From positions 1-7,236 of the forward strand of contig JAJAYU010000007.1 of the NCBI GenBank assembly GCA_026786125.1: DNA of 7,236 nt, written 5' to 3'. Below, piece by piece: positions 1 through 5,153 of this stretch. The notes under the pieces were generated by a model. That model saw only the letters and a list, made by a program, of their open reading frames with translations, was not told where the DNA came from and ran no database searches. Numbering within the stretch: the stretch's first letter is position 1; each line of letters begins with the position of its first letter. Source of the DNA: Chamaesiphon sp. Its GTDB lineage: Bacteria; Cyanobacteriota; Cyanobacteriia; Cyanobacteriales; Chamaesiphonaceae. Both the position numbers and the translations under genes were made by a program.

Positions 1-714
1 CAGTCACTGCGATCGCGCCAGCACACCCTAATTCAGCAGCTCGCCAATGCGATCGAAACTGTCTGGGCACAGCACTTAGATCTCGCCCCCTATCATCTCC
101 CGTCCGATTTGGGCTATGTAGAAGGGCGACTGGAAGGGGAAAAACTGATCATCGAAAATAAGTGCTACCAAACCCCCCAATTTCGGAAACTCCATCTCGA
201 ACTCGCTCAAGTTGGCAAGAATCTAGATATTCTCCACTGTGTGATGTTTCCCCATCCTGACTACGCCCTGCCGATGTTTGGGACAGATATCGTCGCTGGG
301 CGGGGTAAAATTAGTGCCGCAATTGCCGACTTATCCCCGCTTAATGCTCAACGGGTATTACCTGAAAATTATCAGATTCCGCTCCATCAACTACCTACCC
401 ACAATTTTAGTCAGCCTCGTGATTTACCTGATTGGGCAGATATTTTTTCAGAGTTTTGTTTCTTTGTTCGCCCAACTAATCCAGAAGAAGAACAGTGGTT
501 TCTTGATCGAGTCACCGCCATGCTGACAATTCACTGTCAACAAGCAGCCGTCGCAGTTCCCGTCAATAGTCAGGAACGAGCTGAGATTGTCACCGCCCAG
601 AATTACTACTCTACGAAGCAGCAACAGAACGACAAAACTCGTCGGGTATTAGAAAAAGCTTTTGGGACAGAATGGGCGGAAAATTATATGACAACGGTGC
701 TGTTCGATAGTTAA
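1..714 (+). CDS. pcyA: Phycocyanobilin:ferredoxin oxidoreductase, 5' end cut by window edge
   Basis: This enzyme reduces biliverdin IXalpha to phycocyanobilin in two two-electron, ferredoxin-dependent steps. The product is the chromophore of phycobilisomes and cyanobacterial phytochromes. The frame is open from base 1 and ends at TAA 712-714, giving 237 visible residues; only about 5-15 N-terminal residues should be missing. A TTG at 109 is not the start, because homologous sequence (the [15 protein letters not shown] stretch) continues upstream in frame. Family hallmarks are [40 protein letters not shown] and the C-terminal [17 protein letters not shown]. Residues matching the Synechocystis catalytic set Glu76, His88 and Asp105 are present at bases 199-201 (GAA), 235-237 (CAC) and 286-288 (GAT), so the enzyme should be active. 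The next gene on the same strand begins 166 bases later, across a repeat, so cotranscription is uncertain. The identification is very secure. Confidence 0.97.
   Translation, partial: QSLRSRQHTLIQQLANAIETVWAQHLDLAPYHLPSDLGYVEGRLEGEKLIIENKCYQTPQFRKLHLELAQVGKNLDILHCVMFPHPDYALPMFGTDIVAGRGKISAAIADLSPLNAQRVLPENYQIPLHQLPTHNFSQPRDLPDWADIFSEFCFFVRPTNPEEEQWFLDRVTAMLTIHCQQAAVAVPVNSQERAEIVTAQNYYSTKQQQNDKTRRVLEKAFGTEWAENYMTTVLFDS
9..16. repeat. HIP1 octamer GCGATCGC
   Basis: A perfect GCGATCGC palindrome inside pcyA. HIP1 is strongly over-represented in many cyanobacterial genomes and serves here as a taxonomic marker. Confidence 0.85.
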
Positions 715-756
715 TTGATAATTGATAATTGATAGTTAATTTAATTGATAATTGGG
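715..756 (+). repeat. TTGATAA heptamer repeat (STRR-like)
   Basis: Directly after the pcyA stop there are three tandem heptamers, TTGATAA, TTGATAA and TTGATAG (715-735), followed by a related TAATTGATAATTGGG (742-756). The period of seven and the position just behind a stop codon match the short tandemly repeated repetitive (STRR) sequences of cyanobacteria. The second part begins a longer dispersed element that recurs at 3581-3615. Confidence 0.75.
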
Positions 757-775
757 TTTTCAAGATGGGGATTTA
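742..775 (+). repeat. Dispersed repeat, copy 1 (partner at 3581-3615)
   Basis: The 34 bases starting TAATTGATAATTGGGTTT and ending GGGGATTTA align with 3581-3615 over almost their whole length, with a few substitutions and one inserted base. Copy 1 lies between pcyA and the M16 gene; copy 2 lies in the gene-poor middle of the window. The role is unknown. Confidence 0.7.
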
Positions 776-880
776 GATCGCTTATCTTTGTTAATCTAAG
801 TCATTATCGACATGACTTGCCAGATATGGTGTAGCTTGGATTGTAAACCGTGTATTTGATATCTAGCATTAGCCTCACCA

Positions 881-2113
881 ATGATTAATCACCCAGTCCA
901 CCGGAGCCAGTTGGCGAATGGTATTACAGTTCTGACGATCACCAATCCGACTGCTGATATTGTCTCTGGACGATTTTTCATTCCAGCGGGGAGTCGGTGG
1001 GAAACACCAGAACATGGGGGATTGGCGCAACTGTTGACCTCGGTATTGATGAAGGGGACGGAACGGTTATCGGCTCTGGAGATCGCCGACAGGGTAGAAT
1101 CAGTCGGAGCGGGACTAGGTGCAGATACGACGACCGACTACATCAAGCTGAGCCTCAAGACGGTTAAGTCAGACTTAGTAGATATATTTAAATTGGCGGG
1201 GGAAATTCTCCGCACGCCGAGCTTCCCTGAAGCGCAGATCGAACTCGAACGCAAGTTGATCCTCCAAGCAATCAAATCCCAAACGGAGCAACCATTTAAT
1301 AATGCCTATCGGCAATTGCGGACAGCCTTATATGGCGAGCATCCCTACTCCCGATCGACCCTTGGAACTGCGGCGACAATGGGGCAAATTACCCGTCATG
1401 ACTTGGTTGATTACCATCAGACTCATATTAGACCCGATCGACTAATCATCAGCCTGGCTGGACGGATTACCCCAGAGGAAGCGATCGATCTAGTCACTCA
1501 AGTATTTGGGGATTGGCAGGTACCTGAAACCGCACCACCAAACCTAGTACCGCAACCTGTCAGTACTATTCCCCAGTATCAAGTAGAGCAGCAATCGACT
1601 CAACAAGCGATCGTCATGTTGGGCTATCTTGCTCCCGCCATTCACGATCCAGACTGCATCGCCCTCAAACTAATCGATAGTTATCTCAGCAATGGCATGT
1701 CTAGTCGTTTATTCGTCGAACTACGGGAAAAACGTGGACTGGCTTACGATGTGTCAGCATTTTATCCCACCAGATTGGACACTTCCCATTTTGCTGTCTA
1801 TATGGGTACAGCCGCTAGTAATACTCAGATTGCCGTGAGTGGATTGCGGGCTGAAGTCGATCGATTACGTCTGGAACAGCTCTCAGCAGCAGAACTTCAA
1901 ACAGCTAAAGATAAGCTGCTGGGACAGTACGCACTGGGTAAACAAACTAATGGACAGTTGGCACAAACTTATGGCTGGTATGAGTTACTAGGATTAAGCT
2001 TGGATTTTGACCAGCAATTTAGCGCAGCAATTGGGCAATTAACATCAACTCAATTGCAAACTGTTGCGGATAAATATCTTAGTGAACCTTATGTTTCGAT
2101 CGTTAGTCCATAG
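881..2113 (+). CDS. M16-family peptidase homologue lacking the zinc-binding motif
   Basis: A 410-residue protein with the two-domain layout of bacterial M16 (pitrilysin/mitochondrial processing peptidase-like) proteins. The N-terminal domain is at about residues 5-215 and the C-terminal domain at about 225-408. The region before MKGT (57-60) aligns with the family's HxxEH-xxxKGT block, but the five ligand positions 50-54 read QLLTS instead of HFLEH. The downstream acidic pair, normally in a VVLEEI-like stretch, reads LILQAI (126-131). No zinc ligands are therefore left, while the C-terminal Arg/Tyr motif typical of the family is intact (R285 and Y289 in REKRGLAY). In known families such alpha-type subunits pair with an active HxxEH subunit for substrate handling; that partner is not in this window. 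Start at ATG 881; no clear Shine-Dalgarno. There is no signal peptide, so it is probably cytosolic. The family call is firm; the biological substrate is unknown. Confidence 0.92.
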   Translation: MINHPVHRSQLANGITVLTITNPTADIVSGRFFIPAGSRWETPEHGGLAQLLTSVLMKGTERLSALEIADRVESVGAGLGADTTTDYIKLSLKTVKSDLVDIFKLAGEILRTPSFPEAQIELERKLILQAIKSQTEQPFNNAYRQLRTALYGEHPYSRSTLGTAATMGQITRHDLVDYHQTHIRPDRLIISLAGRITPEEAIDLVTQVFGDWQVPETAPPNLVPQPVSTIPQYQVEQQSTQQAIVMLGYLAPAIHDPDCIALKLIDSYLSNGMSSRLFVELREKRGLAYDVSAFYPTRLDTSHFAVYMGTAASNTQIAVSGLRAEVDRLRLEQLSAAELQTAKDKLLGQYALGKQTNGQLAQTYGWYELLGLSLDFDQQFSAAIGQLTSTQLQTVADKYLSEPYVSIVSP

Positions 2114-2150
2114 GGAGACTGGGAGATGCTTACGTCACTATTCACTATCC
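2113..2150 (-). repeat. Dispersed repeat, inverted partner of 5097-5136
   Basis: Read on the minus strand, 2136 to 2113 matches 5113-5136 at 21 of 24 positions (GACGTAAGCATCTCCCAGT here versus GACGCAAGCGTCTCCCAGT there). Both copies are preceded by GTGAAT-type heptamer sequence: GTGGATAGTGAATAGTGA here, nine GTGAATG units there. This element immediately follows the stop of the M16 gene. Confidence 0.7.
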
Positions 2151-2299
2151 ACATATGTCCTCAGCAATCTCATCACTTCCGTATCAGAGATTGGGTTACT
2201 CAAAAATTCATTAGCACCGATCGCTTTGGCTCGCAGACGATCGAATAAACCATCTTTAGCAGTTAAAATAATAATCGGGAGAACCGCCAAACTGAATAT
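2138..2299 (-). pseudogene. Relic of a CheY-like receiver domain (C-terminal third)
   Basis: Read on the minus strand, 53 open codons give a clear receiver-domain end: LPIIILTAKDGLFDRLRAKA, then GANEFLSNPISDTEVMRLLR, ending at TAG 2140-2138. This matches the beta4-alpha4-beta5-alpha5 part of cyanobacterial PatA/CheY-like receivers, whose usual text is close to MLTAKDGLFDRxRG...GxTxFLTKPF. The conserved Thr is present, but the invariant Lys of the K-P motif is Asn (SNPI). The phosphoacceptor-Asp half is missing: upstream the frame soon meets a stop and no matching sequence is visible. The last codons (VDSE) and the stop fall inside a GTGAATA-type heptamer repeat, so the natural end may also be lost. 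It is best read as a decayed fragment, with no sign of expression. It fills most of the gap between the M16 gene and the membrane-protein gene. Confidence 0.7.
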
Positions 2300-2380
2300 T
2301 ATTCCTTTTGATAGAGTACAACCTCATATTCGAGCTGTTATGATTGTCCGTACACAAAACATTAAACCTCGTTAACCAAA

Positions 2381-2983
2381 ATGACAAACTTTAATAATCC
2401 AAAAGGTAATAGAGACAACGACGATCTGCCCTTAACTCCTAAAGAAAAATCTTACCGTGATGGATTCGTCCAAGGTAGGGTTGGCAATGAAGAGGTAGAA
2501 CACGAGCGAGAACGTGCGGCAGAAAACAGCGGTGCAGCTAGTGGAATCGTCCTCGGTGGCATCATCGCCGCTCTACTAGGGTTAGGTGCAGCGGCTCTGT
2601 ATTATTTTAACAGACCGACAGAACCTGTGCCGACAACGATTATTAACACCCCAGTTACTCCCGCAGCTACCGCTCCCAAACCAGAGAAAGAAACTAAAAT
2701 CATCGAGCGCACGATCGAGAAAGCTGTACCTGGACCTACTCAAACTAAAATCATCGAAAAAGCTGTACCTGGGCCTACTAAAGTTGTTGAGGTAGACAAG
2801 CCGATCCTTGTGCCTGGCCCGACCAAAGTAATTAAAGTTCCTGCTGCACCTGCATCCCCTGTACCTGAAGCTCCAGCGAACAAAACAGATAGTTCTAAGC
2901 CAGATAGCCCCACCCCATCGCCGTCTCCTGCTGCTAGTCCTAGTGGCGATGCTGGTAATACCCCTACTGGCACCAATAACTAG
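2381..2983 (+). CDS. Single-pass membrane protein with proline-rich VPGPT-repeat tail
   Basis: A 200-residue hypothetical protein. Residues 1-50 are hydrophilic and highly charged (KEKSYRDGFVQGRV, then a Glu/Arg-rich stretch). Residues about 54-76 form one glycine/alanine-rich membrane helix (GIVLGGIIAALLGLGAAALYY). Residues 77-200 are rich in Pro, Thr, Ser and Ala, as in a flexible extracytoplasmic linker. The tail has an internal repeat with VPGPT at 116-120, 129-133 and 144-148, preceded in the first two by IIE...KA. The repeat is also visible in the DNA as near-copies of GAAAGCTGTACCTGGACCTACT around 2719 and 2758. The YRDGxVxGR segment before a helix recalls conserved cyanobacterial proteins of unknown function. 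Topology is probably cytoplasmic N-terminus and periplasmic tail, by charge. ATG 2381 is chosen because no earlier in-frame start keeps the typical N-terminus; no clear Shine-Dalgarno. It has no obvious functional partner among its neighbours. Confidence 0.85.
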   Translation: MTNFNNPKGNRDNDDLPLTPKEKSYRDGFVQGRVGNEEVEHERERAAENSGAASGIVLGGIIAALLGLGAAALYYFNRPTEPVPTTIINTPVTPAATAPKPEKETKIIERTIEKAVPGPTQTKIIEKAVPGPTKVVEVDKPILVPGPTKVIKVPAAPASPVPEAPANKTDSSKPDSPTPSPSPAASPSGDAGNTPTGTNN

Positions 2984-3000
2984 CAAGTTTGTAAATCTCA

Positions 3001-3246
3001 GTGCATCTGCCATCCCCATTCGATCCAGAGGACGAGAAAATCAAACAACCTTCGTTTCTCGATTAGCTGTTGGCAGTTTTACTTGTCACAGCAGCCTCCT
3101 CAGCCTTTCACGACATTGTTGAACTTTTCCCAAACTATCTAGATGCATTAGTTTCTAACTATTCTCGATCAAACATAGAAGATGGATCAACAAGCTGTTG
3201 GCACACATTCACCATTAATTCCACCCTAACGAAGCTCGCCAAGTAA
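3001..3246 (+). pseudogene. Possible relic frame with one in-frame TAG
   Basis: One reading frame stays open from a GTG at 3001 to TAA 3244-3246 (81 codons before the stop) except for a single TAG at 3064-3066. Before the TAG it reads VHLPSPFDPEDEKIKQPSFL; after it, LLAVLLVTAASSAFHDIVEL then FPNYLDALVSNY. The charged-then-hydrophobic pattern looks protein-like, but I recognise no family. The part after 3187 shares codon register with another candidate relic on the minus strand, so at most one can be real there. It begins 17 bases after the upstream gene. Chance openness cannot be excluded. Confidence 0.25.
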
Positions 3247-3402
3247 TGTACCATCAATTAAGATTCTGTTGTTAAATGCTCACAAATAAATCTGTGAAAA
3301 TTCATCAGCAGAATCTCGATCAATTAAAGTCAAAGAATATGTGCTTTGGGCTACGTTGCTAGATAAAACAATTGAGTAATTATCAATTATTCTATCTATA
3401 TG
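3187..3402 (-). pseudogene. Possible minus-strand relic broken by two stops
   Basis: One minus-strand frame has 40 open codons (3402-3283) containing VAQSTYSLTLIDRDSADEFS. It then meets TGA (3282-3280), 17 codons reading AFNNRILIDGTLLGELR, TAG (3228-3226), and 12 codons reading GGINGECVPTAC before TGA (3189-3187). The composition is protein-like across both inner stops, which suggests a decayed gene rather than noise, but no family is recognised and no start is seen. The upstream end lies in a TAATTGATAATT-type repeat. Low confidence. Confidence 0.25.
3370..3391 (-). repeat. TAATTGATAATT-type repeat in inverted orientation
   Basis: The sequence AATTGAGTAATTATCAATTA is an inverted repeat (AATTGA / TCAATT around a 7-base loop). 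On the minus strand it contains AATAATTGATAATTA, the same core as the elements after pcyA and at 3581. Confidence 0.5.
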
Positions 3403-3534
3403 CTATTGAAGCCCAAGTTAGTGATTGAAGCAACACTCTGTCGGAAATTTAAACGCCTATATCATTACACTTATGTCTGGCATTCGATTATGAGCAGAGG
3501 CTCTCAGTAGATTGATATAGTTAGATAATTGATA

Positions 3535-3572
3535 CTTCGGCTACGCTCTGCTAAGGCAGACGCTACGCGAAC
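3535..3572 (+). repeat. Dispersed cyanobacterial palindromic repeat
   Basis: An imperfect palindrome running from CTTCGGCTACGCTCTGC through TAAG to GCAGACGCTACGCGAAC. The inner stem TCTGC/GCAGA is perfect and the outer arms (CTTCGGCTACGC, GCTACGCGAAC) partly complementary. Elements with GGCTACGC and GACGCTACGCGAAC arms are common in intergenic DNA of filamentous and related cyanobacteria. It is GC-rich in an AT-rich surrounding, consistent with an inserted repeat. Confidence 0.75.
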
Positions 3573-3580
3573 AGTACAAG

Positions 3581-3615
3581 TAATTGATAATTGGGTTTGT
3601 AAGGTGGGGGATTTA
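3581..3615 (+). repeat. Dispersed repeat, copy 2 (partner at 742-775)
   Basis: Starts TAATTGATAATTGGGTTTG and ends GGGGGATTTA; it is the second copy of the element between pcyA and the M16 gene, in the same orientation. It sits 8 bases after the palindromic repeat, so two repeat families lie side by side here. Confidence 0.7.
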
Positions 3616-3639
3616 AAACCTGCGGTCTGTTAACTTTAA

Positions 3640-3780
3640 TTAAGATTTACCATCTAAGCGATCGCTATTTAATTGAGTAGTCAAAGTTCTACTAGCAAAT
3701 CCGATTCCTACTTGTGTCGATATATCAAAGGATATATTTTCCAGATAGTGTTCACCATCTACTTGAATCTCGATTGGATC
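3640..3780 (-). pseudogene. Possible minus-strand relic, unknown family
   Basis: Forty-six open minus-strand codons, from just after a TGA (3783-3781) to TAA (3642-3640). They read DPIEIQVDGEHYLENISFDI, then STQVGIGFASRTLTTQLNS, then DRLDGKS. There is no start codon in a suitable place, so if real this is the C-terminal remnant of a longer gene. The alternating hydrophobic pattern suggests beta strands. I do not recognise a family. Its upstream side is where the truncated kinase begins on the other strand. Confidence 0.3.
3658..3665. repeat. HIP1 octamer GCGATCGC
   Basis: A perfect HIP1 palindrome in the gene-poor zone, inside the candidate relic at 3640-3780. Confidence 0.85.
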
Positions 3781-3824
3781 TCAGGATACAATTCACTACA
3801 TAAGCCAATCTAGAAATTTATACC

Positions 3825-4312
3825 ATGAAAAAACTCGATCATCCGCGCTGGATTGTCAGCAGCTTGGTTGTAGTGATTCTGGGTCTACAACTAATCTTGC
3901 CCAGTGAATATATTGTCGTCAAGTGCAGATCGAATGGGTGAATGAAAGTACCACGACTGAGATCGAATGCGATCCAGATCGGATCGATCGAGTATTTACC
4001 AATCTCCTCCTCAATGCCATCAATCAATCACCACCTCACAGCCAGGTTGTGGTGTCCTTAAACGAAGAACCAACTAAATATCTAGTGCGGGTGATTGATC
4101 GAGGTAGAGGGATTAAGTCGGAGAATTTACAACACATTTTTGACAGATTTTATAGCAGTGAAATCGGTCGTCGTGCCAAAGGAGCAGGATTAGGATTATA
4201 CTTAATTCGTCAGATTATTGAAACACATGGTGGGACGATCGAGGTAGAGCCAGCAGTAGCCAAAAGTGTTACTTTTTTGTTCGTCTTGCCTAAGTTAACG
4301 AGTGAAGCCTAA
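3825..4312 (+). pseudogene. Sensor histidine kinase with internal deletion and frameshift
   Basis: Two pieces of one kinase gene appear joined. The first frame (ATG 3825 to TGA 3939-3941, 38 codons) encodes an N-terminus with one membrane helix (about residues 9-26, WIVSSLVVVILGLQLILP). The second frame, open after TGA 3905-3907 and running to TAA 4310-4312, encodes a nearly whole HATPase_c domain. Counting from GTG 3923, the N box is NLLLNAINQSPP (27-38), the D box DRGRGI (59-64), the F box IFDRF (72-76) and the G2 box GAGLGL (87-92). Everything normally between them is missing: the sensor region, linker and the dimerisation helix with the phospho-His. The break lies at about 3905-3925. Neither piece can be a working kinase. 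The ATPase part could only be translated from GTG 3923, which has no evident ribosome binding site. The ATPase boxes are undamaged, so the deletion may be recent. An intact response regulator follows after 44 bases. Confidence 0.8.
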
Positions 4313-4356
4313 GATAAGAACGGTATAGAAATACTGCACTATTTATTCCCCCGAAC

Positions 4357-5037
4357 ATGTCTACAATCCGCATTTTGCTAGTTGAAGACGATGAGCTATT
4401 TCGCTTGGGATTATCGACTCGGTTGTTACGAGAGGGTGATTTGGTCATTGCCGCAGAAGCAGCGGATGGTGAAACCGCCATTGAACTCGTCAAAACCGAT
4501 CTGGCGATTGATATCGTGATTCTTGATATTGGTTTACCCGGCATTAATGGTTTAGAAACCTGCCAGCAAATGCGGTTCCATCGTCCAGATTTACGAATTT
4601 TGGTCTTAACATCAAATTACCAGCCCCAATCGATCGAGGAGCTAATTGGAGCTAATGTAAACGGTTATTGTCTCAAAGGATTAGCCTCTGATTCGATCGT
4701 TTTGGCAATTAGATCGATCGTTGCCGGAGCTTCTTGGTGGGACAATGCCGCTAGTAATAAAATTTTTAGCGCGTTTCGCGATCCTGAAAAGCAACTTTTA
4801 CCGCCGCTGACTAGTGAGCTGACTACAGTTCTGACTAAGCGAGAACAGGAAATATTAGCCCTAGTATCGAGGGGCAAAAGCAACCAAGAAATCGCCACGG
4901 CTTTATATATTGCCACAGGTACGGTTCGCGTTCATGTTCATACTATCTTGAGTAAACTTAGTGTCCGCGATCGCACCCAAGCAGCAATTTTAGCAATTAG
5001 GAATGGATTGGTGGATTCAAAGTTGTTGAAGTATTAA
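4357..5037 (+). CDS. NarL/LuxR-type two-component response regulator
   Basis: A 226-residue DNA-binding response regulator. The receiver domain (about 3-122) has the acidic cluster E10-D11-D12, phosphoacceptor D57 in ILDIGLPG, T85 and K107, so the full phosphorylation site is present. A linker (about 125-158) leads to a LuxR-type helix-turn-helix (about 159-222) with LTKREQEILALVSRGKSNQE, IATALYIATGTVRVHV and KLSVRDRTQAA. It should bind DNA as a phosphorylation-dependent dimer. It starts 44 bases after the broken kinase on the same strand and was probably its partner. The kinase remnant has a HisKA-type ATPase (with an F box), whereas many NarL-type regulators pair with HisKA_3 kinases, so the pairing is not certain. 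It may now be an orphan, phosphorylated by another kinase or working unphosphorylated. ATG 4357 gives the normal start; no clear Shine-Dalgarno. Its targets are unknown. Confidence 0.93.
   Translation: MSTIRILLVEDDELFRLGLSTRLLREGDLVIAAEAADGETAIELVKTDLAIDIVILDIGLPGINGLETCQQMRFHRPDLRILVLTSNYQPQSIEELIGANVNGYCLKGLASDSIVLAIRSIVAGASWWDNAASNKIFSAFRDPEKQLLPPLTSELTTVLTKREQEILALVSRGKSNQEIATALYIATGTVRVHVHTILSKLSVRDRTQAAILAIRNGLVDSKLLKY
4967..4974. repeat. HIP1 octamer GCGATCGC
   Basis: A perfect HIP1 palindrome inside the helix-turn-helix coding part of the response regulator (codons for VRDRT). Confidence 0.85.
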
Positions 5038-5040
5038 TTG

Positions 5041-5108
5041 GTGAATGGTGAATGGTGAATGGTGAATGGTGAATGGTGAATGGTGAATGGTGAATGGTGA
5101 ATGGTGAA
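5041..5108 (+). repeat. Heptanucleotide tandem array (GTGAATG)9 plus partial unit
   Basis: Nine perfect, head-to-tail GTGAATG units (5041-5103) followed by GTGAA (5104-5108). It starts three bases after the response regulator's stop codon. Heptamer arrays of this kind are the STRR class known from cyanobacteria. Because seven is not a multiple of three, the TGA in each unit closes all three + strand frames. Nine identical units imply recent expansion or active homogenisation. Confidence 0.95.
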
Positions 5109-5112
5109 GATC

Positions 5113-5147
5113 GACGCAAGCGTCTCCCAGTCCCCCAGTCCCCCCGC
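5113..5147 (+). repeat. Dispersed repeat with GACGCAAGCGTC hairpin
   Basis: GACGCAAGCGTC (5113-5124) is a perfect short palindrome, followed by a C-rich run CTCCCAGTCCCCCAGTCCCC. It is the inverted copy of 2136-2113 (21 of 24 identical). It lies between two convergent genes, so the hairpin could slow transcription, but there is no T tract on either strand to support an intrinsic terminator. Confidence 0.65.
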
Positions 5148-5153
5148 TCCCAA

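Larger units (their letters stand above)
2984..3824. other. Gene-poor decay zone
   Basis: About 840 bases without an intact gene. No tRNA, rRNA, riboswitch or transposase is recognisable. The zone holds weak protein-like relics (3001-3246 on +, 3187-3402 and 3640-3780 on -), a cyanobacterial palindromic repeat (3535-3572), a dispersed repeat (3581-3615), and a HIP1 site. The overall picture is of gene decay plus repeat accumulation. Confidence 0.6.

Noticed and set aside
817..846. Possible sigma70-like promoter before the M16 gene (TTGCCA, 18-base spacer, TTGTAA)
   Set aside because: The -10 match is poor and AT-rich spacers give such pairs by chance; not reported as a feature.
2064..2375. 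103-codon + strand ORF over the M16 end and the following spacer
   Set aside because: It overlaps the M16 gene out of frame and is the antisense shadow of the receiver relic; its product resembles nothing known.
2582..3019. 145-codon minus-strand ORF opposite the membrane-protein gene
   Set aside because: Arg/Ser/Phe-rich shadow of the proline-rich repeat on the other strand.
3400..3510. A 36-codon + strand ORF beginning MLLKPKLVIEATLCRK
   Set aside because: Short, no ribosome binding site, no recognised family, and embedded in repeat-rich DNA.
3923..4312. A genuine free-standing ATPase-domain protein starting at GTG 3923
   Set aside because: No ribosome binding site, the frame begins just downstream of the membrane-anchor piece of a kinase, and the preceding in-frame codons follow a stop; a deletion remnant is simpler.
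5041..5108. CRISPR array
   Set aside because: The units are 7 bases, directly adjoining, with no spacers; it is a simple heptamer tandem repeat.
5113..5147. Terminator between the convergent genes
   Set aside because: The GACGCAAGCGTC hairpin is only 4-5 bp and lacks a following T run on either strand; it belongs to a dispersed repeat.
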